Assembly: GCA_025617745.1 (NCBI GenBank)
Contig: CM046864.1
Location: 28,830,199-28,894,198 of the forward strand
DNA length: 64,000 nucleotides
Origin: Heliocidaris erythrogramma
Lineage: Eukaryota; Echinodermata; Echinoidea; Camarodonta; Echinometridae
Reading direction: 5' to 3'
Position numbers and translations under genes: made by a program. The first letter of the stretch is position 1. Each line of letters opens with the position of its first letter. The notes beneath the pieces were generated by a model, which saw only the letters and a program-made list of their open reading frames with translations, was not told the origin of the DNA and searched no databases. Of this stretch, positions 53,016 through 64,000 are shown one piece after another.

Positions 53016-53345
53016 AGATGCGCAACAATTATTCTCTCATTTCCTTTCACATTGTATTTACATGTATTTCCACGAGAGTTGGCAAAGCTGTTTTATATAG
53101 GTCGTGTTGAGTATCATTTTAAAGCTTGGATTACTGGGGTCCCCTCGCTATTCATTTAACATGTGTTATGAATAGCGGTCCTTATGAATAGTTATGAATA
53201 GTGGTCCTTATGAATGGAGGTCCTTATTAATAGTGAGGTAATTTGTCTATGGATTGCTGCCTCGCTATTTAGAAGGACCATTATTTATACAAAACCGCTA
53301 TTCATTTAGTCACGCGTTATGGATAGCGGTCCTTATGACTTACCT
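53016..53345. repeat. GAATAGCGGTCCTTAT tandem repeat
   Basis: GAATAG(C/T)GGTCCTTAT recurs at 53170-53345 in imperfect tandem, with inverted versions (CCGCTATTC) near 53290. Confidence 0.6.
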
Positions 53346-53359
53346 CTAATAAATCCCCA

Positions 53360-53945
53360 CAACCCTTAACATACTTGATATGATTTACTGAATGTGGCGT
53401 GCGCAGGCGGCGTAAATGAGGGGAAGGGTCAACAAGGAAATGTTCCAAATGAGCAATATTCTGGCTTTTGGTATACATCTACTTGATTATGTTTGTACAA
53501 ATTGTTTTGGGATTTCAATTCATAATCATTCGCCACGTAAACCTCAATTTCAATGCCATAAAGCCATTACGGTAATAGCCGGGAGGGCGCATTGTTATAC
53601 ATAATTTGTATATATATATATATATATATATACCCCGCACAAAAAAAATAAGGACACTCCACTTTGATCGATTATATTTCTTTAATTATATATATATATA
53701 TATACACATATATACCCCGCACAAAAAAAAATAAGGACACTCCACTTTGATCGATTATATTTCTTTAAAATGAGAACAATATAGGTCGTGTTGAGTATCG
53801 GATAACTTTCCTATCAAACCATAACATACTTGATATGATTTACTGAATGTGGCGTGCGCAGGCGGCGTAAATGAGGGGAAGGGTCAACAAGGAAATGTTC
53901 CAAATGAGCAATATTCTGGCTTTTGGTATACATCTACTTGATTAT
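53360..53945. repeat. Two copies of a ~240-bp repeat separated by (TA)n
   Basis: ACTTGATATGATTTACTGAATGTGGCGTGCGC to CATCTACTTGATTATG occurs at 53371-53490 and 53828-53945. CCCCGCACAAAAAAA(A)TAAGGACACTCC occurs at 53633 and 53716, and again at 56688. Confidence 0.8.
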
Positions 53946-55061
53946 GACCCCGTTTACACAGAGACTGAAGTCGACTTTAGTCGAATTTGAACTCGAGTTC
54001 ATTTGTGTGTAAACAGGGTAGTCGCCATTAGAACTCGAGTTCAAAACTGGAATTCGAATGACGACCCAGAGCAACATTTATCGAATTCAAACTCGACTTT
54101 TATCGAATTTAAATTCGCTATTTGCTGTGTGAACGGACACGTAATTGAAAGTCGACTAGCAAATATCCCGCCAGTGACCCTGTGACGTCACTTCCGGTAT
54201 TGCTAAGCAACGCGTCAGTAAATAAGCGTCATCCAACAAGTGAACCACAACGCACGAACGATCCTACAAAACCCGCCGAAGTCACCAGGACAATTCAGAC
54301 AATACATCCAAATCAATAGAAAAAGCTGGCTATTTGAGCAATTTAGCTACAAGCAAATCTTTAAAATAAAATTTTATCCATTACGGCAGGTTTGTGGGAG
54401 CGGGTCACATATCGATTCTGACCCATGTACAAAAGGTAAATGTGTGAAAAACTGACATGGAGGCTTAACAGAGTTGTCAAGTTTATAGGTTTATTCAGGC
54501 AAAGATATTGGAAAATTACACTATGAATGAAGCATTGCGTTGCATAGCTCAAACTATTTTAATGTTAAACAATATTTAACCAGTAAATCACTAAAGTATC
54601 TTGTAAATTCTACATTTTGCAGTCTTTCGCCCTCCTCCCCCCCCCCCCCAAAAAAAAAAGAAGCGGCTGGATTGAAGAAAAAAATCTTCCCGCCATCTTC
54701 TTAAATGGTCTGCTCGACGAGCAGATCTGACACGTTGCTGTCGCATATAATTATTGATCAGGATATTCCTATTCCGACGTAAAATCATGCGAAACCAGAT
54801 CAAAATGACTGCGCTTACAATACTCGCTACCGCCATTTTGAACTCACTCGCGGGGTTTCACAAATTCAACCCGGAAGTTGATAATCACGATATTCCCACC
54901 AAGCGAGGGCGTAATCAAGTCGAATTCACTTTCCTTCTGAATTCGAGTTCGTCCAACGCTTGGTGTAAACAGCCCACCGAAAAATAATTTATGCTAATCC
55001 AAGGTCGCAATTGAATTCGCTGTCGAATTTGAACTCGAGTTCACTCTGTGTAAACGTGGTC
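53946..55061. mobile_element. 1116-bp TIR element filled with GAACTCGAGTTC motifs, TAT duplication
   Basis: GACCCCGTTTACACAGAG and CTCTGTGTAAACGTGGTC are the inverted ends. TAT flanks both sides (53943-53945 and 55062-55064). The empty host reads CTTGATTATGTTTGTACAAA at 53481-53500. Subterminal blocks are copies of GAACTCGAGTTC, GTCGAATTT and AAATTCGAC. The centre has no gene I recognise. Confidence 0.9.
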
Positions 55062-55184
55062 TATGTTTGTACAAATTGTTTTGGGATTTCAATTCATAAT
55101 CATTCGCCACGTAAACCTCAATTTCAAAAGATATCTGAACATTGCAAACACAGAACAGGGTATTTTCTTTCTTGTGTTAATGAT

Positions 55185-55462
55185 TGGATTAGTAGGGTCT
55201 CCAAGGACATTCTCGTTTTTAAAAATTCCGTGCTGTATTTTATTAAATACCTTGTAGTGAGTGATTGTCCACTTACTGGTTACTGTTCTTCCAACTGTAT
55301 CATTCCAAGAATGACAGATCTTGATAGGGCCCCGTGCCATTGGGCAGACTGAACCTCACTCACTCACTTACTACAAGTAATTTATTGAAATTAATGAAAT
55401 ACAGCAAGCAATTTTTAACAATGAGAATGTCCTTGGAGAGCCCACTAATCCAGTTACTAAAG
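55185..55462. mobile_element. Foldback MITE, ~100-bp arms
   Basis: GGATTAGTAGGGTCTCCAAGGACATTCTC...GTGCTGTATTTTATTAAATA is inverted at 55360-55462 (TACTACAAGTAATTTATTG...ATGAAATACAGCA...GAGAATGTCCTTGGAGAGCCCACTAATCC). Confidence 0.7.
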
Positions 55463-56204
55463 GGGAATGAAACCCCAAATTTGTAAGCACTTTAACAGAA
55501 GCAGAAAAGTCGTAAAAGCATATCATTGAAAGTTTGAGGAAGAACGGATAAAGAAATAAAAAAAATTATGAAAAATATAAAAACCTTCAAATATATTGTG
55601 AGGAATAAATTTATGAGCACCACCTATAATACAGAAATCAAATTTTCTAAGACATATTCCGGGAAAGTGGATTTTAACATTATTTGTAAAAGGCAATTGA
55701 AAATATAGCACATTTACATCACAGCATCTCATTAGTATAATGACGATATTGCCAATTTCAGACCTCCATTCATTTAGCGATTTTAGGATTTGAAATATTT
55801 ATAACTTTTTTATTAGTTGTCCGTTTTCCTCAACCTTTGACTGCTATGCTTCTTTTTTGTGCTTCTATTAAAATGCATTTATTTTTTATTAATTTTTTTT
55901 TTTAATTATTTTTTTATTACTTTTTATTTATTTTTATTTTATTTTGTTATATTTTTTTGTATTTATTTATTTATTTTATATTTTTATTTTTTTATTTATT
56001 TTTTATTTTATTTATTTATTTTATTTATTTGTATTTATTTATTATTTTTTTTTTTTTTTTTTTTTTTGGGGGGGGGGGGTCATTCTCCTTTAACACAAGA
56101 AAGAGAGATGCCCCGGTTGTGTTATTGTTTTCAGATGACTTGGAATGTTGGATACCCCCCCCCCCACCCAATAATTAACAAATGAATAACAATAAGCCCT
56201 TATT
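55463..56204. other. No gene; T-rich tract
   Basis: (TTTA)n-like tract at 55880-56065 ending in G10 at 56068-56079. Poly-Phe/Leu/Tyr open frames are low complexity. Confidence 0.55.
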
Positions 56205-56830
56205 TGGAAACATTTCCTTTTTTACCCTTCCCCTCATTTAAGCTGTCTGCACACGCCCCATTCAGTAAATCATATCAAGTGTGTTATGGTTTGATATGGA
56301 ATTATCCAGGCTTTAAAATGATATCAATTATGACGAATTCACATCCTTAAAACAATTTGTACGAACATCATTAAGTATATCCAAAGCCAAAATATCGCTC
56401 ATTTTGCAGCATTTCCTTTTTGACCCTTCCCCTCATTTATGCTGCCTGCACACGCACCATTCAGTAAATCATATCAAGTATGTTATGGTTTGATATTGAA
56501 TTATCCAAGCTTTAAAATGATATCAATTATGACCGAATTCAAATCCTTAAAACAATTTGTACGAACATCATTAAGTATACCCGAAGCCAAAATATCGCTC
56601 ATTTTGCAACATTTCCTTTTTGACCCTTCCCCTCATTTATGCTGCCCGCACACGCCCCATTCAGTAAATCATATCTATATATATACCCCGCACAAAAAAA
56701 ATAAGGACACTCCACTTTGATCGATTATATTTCTTTAAAATGAGAACAATATAGGTCGTGTTGAGTATCGGATAACTTTCCTATCAAACCATAACATACT
56801 TGATATGATTTACTGAATGGGGCGTGTGCG
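56205..56830. repeat. Tandem ~195-bp repeat, inverted relative to 53371
   Basis: CCCTTCCCCTCATTTA...CACACGCCCCATTCAGTAAATCATATCAAG starts near 56225, 56425 and 56626. Its complement is the 53371-type repeat. The CCCCGCACAAAAAAAATAAGG unit follows at 56687-56830. Confidence 0.8.
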
Positions 56831-57049
56831 GGCATTATTTTATTAATTTTTTCATTCATGTATTTATTTATTTATTTCATTATTTTTTAATTGATTTTTT
56901 TTTAAATCTTATGTTTTTATTTTATTATCATTATAATTATTATGATGATAATTTTATTATTATCATTATTTTTTTATTTTTTTTTTTTGGGGGGGGGGGG
57001 GGTATATCGATCGTGCGTGCTTTCAAGCTCTCTAGATAGCACAACTCAC
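56831..57049. repeat. T-rich and (ATT)n low complexity
   Basis: (TTTA)n and (ATT)n runs and a G14 run at about 56989-57002. Confidence 0.6.
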
Positions 57050-57408
57050 CTTTTCTCCTGGGATTTCTAGCCAACTTAAGTGACGACACAATAGAATACG
57101 ATGCATTGGAAAGCCCTCCTGGAAACGCTGCATTCTTTCCCCTGGTAGATGATACTGACCAAAATGTGAATGAAAAGAATATTGTATTTTGCAGACATAA
57201 CTCTTCGAATACTTTCTTCCCCGCAGCACAAGTCTGACTAAATTATCTTCTAGTGCTCTATCAGTACCTTTGATATAATTAATATATTCATATTTCAAAG
57301 TACATGTATATTCTAACATCCAATTAGCCATGTTCATATCATATTCCGATCCACACAACTGCCAAAGGATTGTCAAAGGAGCATGTAGCGTATCCAGAAA
57401 TTGATAAC
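57050..57408 (-). CDS. Possible internal exon of an unidentified gene
   Basis: The minus strand is open from a pyrimidine-rich acceptor (CTCTCCCCCGAAGTAG) to a good donor (AAG|GTGAGT at 57049). It encodes about 119 residues of ordinary complexity, including NMANWMLEYTCTLKYEYINY, ALEDNLVRLVLRGRKYSKS and LLCRHLSWLEIPGEK. The composition, unlike nearby repeats, is protein-like. I do not recognise the family. Its 3' phase (0) does not fit the possible acceptor at 49484, so it probably belongs to another gene or an unused frame. Confidence 0.35.
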
Positions 57409-58670
57409 CTACTTCGGGGGAGAGGGGGGGGGGGGGCACAATGTTGTTAAGCCCCATGTGACGCATATATTAAGCAATACCGCTTCCTTTGTGCTTTAAG
57501 AGGGAGGGGCATACTTTTTGTGCACTTAAGTCATGCCACAGTTCTTTAAACGCTTAACAAAGTCCATGTGACGGTTTTGCGTCCCCCTTAAAAAAAAAGA
57601 CAGCCAAAGGTCCTTCAAAATAAATAGGGGGATGAGGTGGGGGATTACACAGGCTTCATCCTGGATGTATCCTTAGGGGCCCTTTTGAACCTTTTGAATT
57701 TTTAAACCCCAATTAATTCCTCGCTGCCCCCACCCCTCAAAAAAAAACACAACAACAACAACAAAAAGATGGGAATAGATAAAGAAAGAAGGGGGCAAAA
57801 GATGTACAAAGATACTACATGTGTAAAATAAGTTAGATCACTATACTTTGGTCTAAACACTTTTCACGCTCGTTTTCCTTTTTCTGTTTTGTTGTTCTAT
57901 CTTTATTTTCCATCAAATTTCATATTTTTCTCAGATAAAACGCTTTCTGAAATCAATGTCTATCCAATAGCCGATAACGATAACATTTATTTCGGTATTA
58001 TCATTACTGTTTCCATTACTTATATTGCATTTAGAGAGAAGTCTGTCCCGGAATCATGCTTATTTCAATAAAACCAGAGAATGACTAGAGTCACGATTCA
58101 TTGCCCCTATAAGGTAATCTAATATATCTAGAACCTTTTCCAGGGCCTGTACAATAATTTGGGGAAATCCGATGAAGGATAAGAAAGTTTTTGGATTAAT
58201 ACTGATGAAACTCAAATTGGCAACCCTGCGAGCTGGTCGCGATTTGTTTGGTATAATTTTTTTCATATGTTCACTTCCCAACAACAAAATATTTTATCAC
58301 TTCTGTGTTGTAAAGTATCACTGGACCCTTTTTTAAATATCCCCTCTGTGAATCTGATATATTTATTGCAATAAAATTACATGAGGATAATGAGGGTTGT
58401 ATTTTTGTCATTATTTTATTTTTCATTATCTAACAAACTGAAAGCTCGTTGCAATGAAGGGTAATTATTGAGCTTGTAATTCACTTTTGATCAAATGTAA
58501 CTTTGACTTCAGAGTTTTGGATTAACTTCTTTTGATCCCACCACATTTTATATACCTATTATTGTCTCCCTTTCCATATTCATTTTCCCTTGCTTATTCT
58601 TCACCTTAAATGTTGTCCTTTTGAAATGTTTTTTTAATTTATATATGTATTTTAACATGTTTATATATTG

Positions 58671-58703
<33 letters not shown>

Positions 58704-58740
58704 TATTTATTTATTTCCATATGAAAGTAACATGATATTT
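57409..58740. other. No gene identified
   Basis: A 75-codon minus-strand open frame (58287-58060) has no domain I recognise and weak splice context. (ATT)n lies at 58676-58705. Confidence 0.35.
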
Positions 58741-59130
58741 AGCACCGTCCGATTGCTATCCGTTGTTACATCGGATGGTAATCGCTCATTAACTCAAGTG
58801 CCATCCGACACATATCGCATAGCAAGCGGTGACATCTGATGGCCAACGGACTACAAAGGAGAGTCAGCCGACACTCACTTCGCAGATTTACATCAGACAC
58901 TACAGCACCAAGATCCTGAATATGATTGGTGATTGGAGAGTGTTGGAAGTGTCAGATAACTCTCAGGTCACCCTCGGATTACAATCCGACCGCAATCGGA
59001 TCAATCGGACGCCGCCGACAGACATTGGGCCGCTACCAGTCTTTCATCCCATTAGCCCGTTCAATGTTAGGTCTCTATCGGATTTTTCGGAAAACGGGGA
59101 CAAAAAAAAAGCGGATGTCGGGTGACTTTT
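58741..59130. repeat. ATCCGAT/ATCGGAT motif-rich segment
   Basis: CCGTCCGATTGC, TCGGATGG, CCATCCGACA, TCTGATGG, CAATCCGACCGCAATCGGAT and TCGGATTTTTCGG alternate in both orientations. It resembles the interior of the motif-filled TIR elements, but clear ends are missing. Confidence 0.4.
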
Positions 59131-59289
59131 CATGGAACTCATCAGAACTGTAATTTTTGCAAAACTGGGATCAGATGGGCTTCAGTGGAATGGGGCTATT
59201 AGGATGAAACATAGTAGAAACATAGTAGAAACATAGCAGAAAATGAGTCAGGCAAAGGTTTGGCATTAAAACTAAACATGAATAAGGCG

Positions 59290-60790
59290 GTTTGCAGGTA
59301 ATTTATATCATCGACCTTCAAGCACTTCGATTAAACAAATAAAGGATTTGTGTGGTCTCGGGTACCAGACCCAGTACATATGCGAATGGCTTTCTTTTGC
59401 AGGAGAAGGATATTGGTAGTTGATACCTGGGATGTAGCCCAAAGTACATTGCAACATGAAATGTATGGTAGTACAATGAATAACAAAGCATTTAACCCTG
59501 TCACTCCAATCAAGCTTCTGATTGATATACACACTTTGTACATGTCTTTCTCTTTAACTCTATACCATCCACCTGAATATCTATTTGGTGCTCGCCAGTA
59601 GATTTCCTCCCCTGAAAATGAATAAAATTGGTTTTCCCTATATTTAGAGAGAGCAGGTTATTACTCCTGAACCATAATGTCAACTTTAGAAGTTCTGAGT
59701 TTAGTTTGTGTTCAAAAGTTGGATATCACAATGTGACAAGAAGACATATAATCCGAAAATAAGGTATAATGCAAATCTACAGAAACATCACAAATAATAG
59801 CGGGCCTAGAATAGATCCTTGTGGGACACCACATTTACAAAAATTAACATCTGAATTTGTACAATTGCAATGGGTATATTACCTTCTCATAGATAAATAA
59901 TTTGAAAACCACTGTAGCGCAACACCTCTTACTTCATAGTACTCCAATTAATAGAAAGAAGAAGTGAGTGATCAAGTGTATCAAAGGCTTTACTGAGAAC
60001 AATGCAAGGTCGGCAGAATGGCATCGCTTAAATCCATATTGTTCAGAAATTACGTACCTGTGATTATACAAAAATTCATAGATCCTATTATAAACAATTC
60101 TCTCTACTGAAATAGGTCTATAATTAGAGATAACATTGCATCATCTTTTTTTTATGAAGCTGGATCACTTTGGCTAATTTGAAACTAGAAGGATACACTC
60201 CTGTCGACAATGAGAAATTACAGATGTGTACCACTGGGGTTATAATTGAGCCAATAATCTGCTTTAACAGAGATGTGCTTAATTCATCATGGCCACAGGA
60301 GTGACTATTCTTAAGCAAACTTACTATATTGAACATTTTTTAGATAGTTGGCTTGAAGAAGATGGAAAATTGGTATGAATTGTGTAGATAATTCCTAACA
60401 TGTTATCTGTATAACTTTGCTTTATTTGTACCAACATTAGTAAAACAGCTGTTAACTGCATTTGCCATATCTCCAGCCGTAGTAGATTCTTTTTCATCAT
60501 GAGTGAACTTTCCTGGGGTAGTAATATTGCCATGCTTACGGAATATATCTTTTGAGAGTTTTCCAAGTAGCGGACATTATTGTCCCTTGCCTGTTCAAAT
60601 TGTGTGGAGTAATAATATGACTTACGGGAGTAACGTATAATTGACGTCAGTCTGTTCCGATATTTCTTGTATTTGTCAATATTTTCTTGCGTTGAAGTCT
60701 TAATACTACGTTTATAAAGAATATTTCGATTTTTTGCATGGTTTTTATTTCTTCTTGCTCTCCAGTACTTCTACTGCACATCCATGCAAT
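59290..60790 (-). pseudogene. Degraded LINE reverse transcriptase
   Basis: Minus-strand pieces in several frames occur in family order. First a linker with DMANAVNSCFTNVGTNKA, then SHSCGHDELSTSLLKQIIGS and LAKVIQLHKKK, then NYRPISVER-like and CGVPQGSILGPLL-like fragments. The C-terminal LQKKAIRICTGSGTRDHTNP lies near 59345-59400. Many frameshifts. Same broad Jockey/CR1-type group as 62350. Confidence 0.75.
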
Positions 60791-61695
60791 CTCTTTTCTT
60801 CTTCCCGTCACAAGAAACGAATAAAAACAGGCAACAAATTTGAACTAAGTTTCTGAGGAACTTTACTTATTCATTGCAGGCTGACCGTTAGGTCTAGTCT
60901 TCTGGCACAGCAGGTATATCATGTATCAGCCCAAAGTATCCGTCTGGTTATCTACCATAACCCAAGAGTTTAAATACGATGAGTGCTCAGTCCCGAAATA
61001 AAGCACGCGTATATAATGTGGTACATGTCGATCGGCCCAGAGGGAAAGGTTATAGTCTTCATCAAGATGTTTGTATTTTCTATTTTCTTAATTTTTTTCA
61101 ATTATTTTTCTGTACATCACTTAATTGGTAAAGCCGTAAAAGGGCATATTCTTGATATTGTCCCTTCATATACAAACTTTTGTCCCAGAGCAGATATGAA
61201 TCAACTCTAACTGCACCAGGGAGGAGAGGGAGCCAAGAGAGATGTTTGTATATTTGTTAAAGTTATTCGCTGTGAAATATTTATGCAAGGGGGGGGGGGG
61301 GCGTGGTCCAAACATGTTCCCTGATGTTAAGCTCTACATGACCAAACACTGCGCTATCTGAGGGGAATGCCAAGAAAAACAAAAAATAATGATAATAAAA
61401 TGCTATCTTTATTTTCCAAATCAGAATATTTCATTTCATATCATGATTATTTCAAATTAAAAGGATTATAGACCTATAATGTAAATCTATTGACCTTATT
61501 CCGTTAAAAGTCAAAACAGAAAAGGCTTCATAAAAATGAGATTGCGTGCGCGGAATTCCTTATATAAATATACTGATCAATTAAGAATGCTGTATCCAAG
61601 ATTCTCGTAGTTTTTATTGCTGGTGTATCCCTGAATGCACGTGCCCCTACTTCGTGCCAGCCAAAACCAAATCTGACATTAATTTTCTTAGTTAC
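60791..61695. other. No gene seen
   Basis: AT-rich, with a G12 run at 61291-61302. No coding evidence. Confidence 0.35.
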
Positions 61696-61872
61696 ACATC
61701 CAATGAAAGGAAATGTGTGCCCCCCCCCCCCCCCCCACCCCCGGCACAGAAGGAATATGAAAAATGTGACAACTTGCTTGTCCGAAATCTCAGAATAGAA
61801 GGCATCTGATGATTGCTTTGTTCGTCAGGCTTGAGCCCCCTCCCCTCCCCCTTCTTTGCTGGATACGCCACC
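61696..61872. repeat. G/C-tract repeat ending TGGATACGCCAC
   Basis: A C16 run, CCCTCCCCTCCCCC and the terminal TGGATACGCCAC match the hAT-like G-tract family (48488) in inverted form. An adjacent dyad AAATAACTCAC-G-GTGAGTTATTT lies at 61878-61900. Confidence 0.5.
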
Positions 61873-62125
61873 AATATAAATAACTCACGGTGAGTTATTT
61901 GTAATATTCTACTGTAGCAGTTTGAGACTGCAGTGAATAGGGGTTTGCTCCGAAGTCCTAACCAGCGCAATAGGAACTAATGTCTACCAATAATGATGAA
62001 AAGGGGGAAAAACGACCTCCGTACTTTGAATTGAATTAGCTAGTATCCAACATTAGCAGCTGATGACATAATTAATTTATTACCGGTCCTATTCTGTCTT
62101 ACCCGCCCCAGCTCTCCTTGTCTCT

Positions 62126-62156
<31 letters not shown>

Positions 62157-62345
62157 ACAGGCTTTCATTTTCTTATACTCTCTTAATATTCTTAAGACCG
62201 ATATGTAAAAATGACTCCAATAGAAATGAGGACAAAATAATGATCTCTTATTTTTTTTTCTTTAATATCTACATTTAATGAGATCGACCGCCAACACTAT
62301 GCAATCCCATTCTTCACATCCATGACAGAAAGAATCAAACAATAA
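61873..62345. other. No gene; C26+ run
   Basis: A long C run at about 62127-62154. Otherwise nothing recognised. Confidence 0.4.
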
Positions 62346-62349
62346 AAGT

Positions 62350-64000
62350 TTGTTCTTTTTACCAGTTGAAAGGGAAGAGTTGCTTACTATTGTGAATTCA
62401 CTGAAGAATGGGAAAAGTCCTGGTTATGATAGTGTCCATAATGATTTAATTAAGCAGATTATCTTAGGGATTATACAACCCCTAATTCATGTTTTTAATT
62501 TATCAATGTTAAATGGAATAGTCCCAGTAGTCATGAAAATTGCAAAAGTCGTACCCGTTTTTAAAAAGGGAGATCCCCAAGCTTTCACTAATTACCGCCT
62601 CATTTCCCTCTTAACTTCCTTTTCAAAGATTCTCGAGAAAGTTATTTATGTCAGAACATTAAAGTTTTTTAACAAAAGTAAAATATTCTCAAACATCCAG
62701 TTTGGGTTTCGAGGGAGCCACACTACCTCCCATGCCTTGTTGCACTTTATTGATAAGATTTCACAATCAACAGACAAAAAGATGCACACAATCGGTATAT
62801 TTCATGATTACTCCAAAGCTTTTGATACTGTAGATCATGACATTTTGCTTGGCAAATTAGCACATTATGGTGTCAAGGGTACAGCACTGGACTGGTTCAA
62901 GAGTTACTTAGCTGACAGGAAACAATTTGTCTCTTTAAACGGTATTGATTCAGGGTTACAGAAGGTCACATGCGGCGTTCCTCAGTGATCTCTCCTTGGT
63001 CCGCTATTATATATTGTGTATATTAATGATTTCCATTACTCATCTGATGTATTATCGTTCATTTTATTTGCTGATGATTCCAGCTTGTATTACTTGCACA
63101 AAAATCCACAGGCTCTTTTAGAAACAGTTAAATTTGAACTAAGTAAAGTTACTTTGTGGATCCAAGCAAATAAATTATCTTTAAATTTGCAAAAGACAAA
63201 CTGTATGCTTTTTAGGAATACAGTTAAAGTGCTTCCTGGAGATGTATCGTTTAATACTGTTTTGACAGATAGAGTAACAACGACAAAATTCCTTGGTTTT
63301 CACATTGATGAGCAACTGAGTTGGAAAATTCATATAAATCATCTCTGTAAGACATTGTAAAAAAACAGTGGTGTAATACATAAACTGAAATCTTTTTTTC
63401 CTAATTACATTCTTCTTATAATGTACTCAACATTAATTCTTCCTTATCTCAGTTATGGTGTCCTTGCATGGGGGTAATTCCCTTAAAACTCATCTTGAAA
63501 AATTACATTTGATTTAAAAGAGAGTCTTAAGAATTATTTGTAATGTCAGCTTTCTTACGCACTTTTTTATAGGCATTGAATTTGAAAGTTGCAAGATATT
63601 TATAACTTTCAACTGGGTGCTCTCACGTATGTCTTCAATTCTGGTGTCCTACCACTGGCTCTGGCCAGCATTTTTAAGAAAAATAGTCAAGTACATCACC
63701 ATGATACACAAAATGCTTCTGCGTTTCACTTACCCCAAGTAAGGACAAAGTTTATTTTCAATACATTGGTTTGTACTGGACCTCGGTTCTGGAACTCTCT
63801 TGATTCTAGCGTTAAGCAGTCTGTTAGCCTCTCTGCATTTCAGCGTACACTTAAGGTTTTTCTTCTTGATAATAAGTGTGACTCTTAGAGTATCGGTATA
63901 TTATTGTAGTTGTTTTGGTGCCTATTATTGTGAATTACTATGATGTGTAGTTTCATTTTATTGATACCATGTGTCTGAATATTTTCAGATTGTCAGCTTA
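62350..64000 (+). pseudogene. LINE reverse transcriptase (Jockey/CR1-like), stop in GVPQG
   Basis: Open for 212 codons from 62350, with VEREELLTIVNSLKNGKSPG, NYRLISLLTSFSKILEK, FGFRGSHTTSHALLHFID, IFHDYSKAFDTVDHDILLGK and CGVPQ. A TGA at 62986-62988 replaces the Gly of the near-invariant GVPQG. The same frame then continues with SLLGPLL, the catalytic FILFADDSSLYYL, LNLQKTNCMLFRN and WKIHINHLCKTL, to a TAA at 63358. A frameshifted C-terminal part (63589-63888, GPRFWNSLDSSVKQSVSLSA) follows. No endonuclease is seen upstream, so it is 5'-truncated. The element may continue past the window edge. Confidence 0.85.

Noticed and set aside
55859..56185. Phe/Leu/Tyr-rich hydrophobic open frame
   Set aside because: Translation of a T-rich (TTTA)n tract.
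57050..57408. Joining this candidate exon to the GT7 gene as an upstream exon
   Set aside because: Its end phase is 0, while the only upstream-type acceptor in GT7 exon 1 (near 49485) needs one extra base. Exon 1 also has its own ATG after an in-frame stop.

Overview
This window is animal genomic DNA, not bacterial. It is AT-rich and dense with microsatellites, long G/C homopolymers, nested transposable elements and hairpin-forming repeats, and its one recognisable host gene is split into exons with canonical GT/AG splice sites. The repeat style suggests a marine invertebrate deuterostome, most likely an echinoderm: CR1/L2/Jockey-type LINEs with short microsatellite tails, tRNA-derived SINE remnants, and many small DNA elements with 3-bp target duplications. 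No species can be proven from the sequence alone.

The host gene lies on the minus strand between 49600 and 30973. Five exons (49600-49205, 47980-47864, 47328-47141, 37363-37136, 31285-30973) join in one unbroken frame of 413 codons. The product is a beta-1,4-galactosyltransferase family (GT7) Golgi enzyme. It has Leu at the donor-selecting position, which favours UDP-GalNAc over UDP-Gal. A second possible exon of an unidentified gene lies at 57050-57408, also on the minus strand.

Layout. 1-4650: foldback elements and G-rich repeats. 4655-10860: a diverged ~650-bp repeat array carrying CpG-rich alternating purine-pyrimidine tracts, broken by a 1.27-kb terminal-inverted-repeat (TIR) element and by a LINE with its target duplication. 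11338-14770: foldback and GGTCTAAT-type repeats split by a second LINE. 15690-20760: an AACTGG/CCAGTT foldback followed by a ~3-kb, 38/39-bp palindromic satellite, itself interrupted by a LINE. 21330-27175: several TIR elements whose bodies are filled with their own terminal motif. 30973-49600: the glycosyltransferase gene, its introns full of MITEs, a tRNA-Arg(TCT)-like cassette and foldbacks. 50280-56830: more TIR elements, one holding a 7SL/Alu-like segment, and two further tRNA-like copies head to head. 59290-64000: two more degraded LINEs.

The most interesting pattern is a recurring architecture: several unrelated foldback elements, some with 3-bp target duplications, each filled end to end with copies in both orientations of a motif private to that element. 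The 3-kb satellite at 16593 looks like an extreme case. All reverse transcriptase copies seen are broken by frameshifts, deletions or stops, and no autonomous element is visible.
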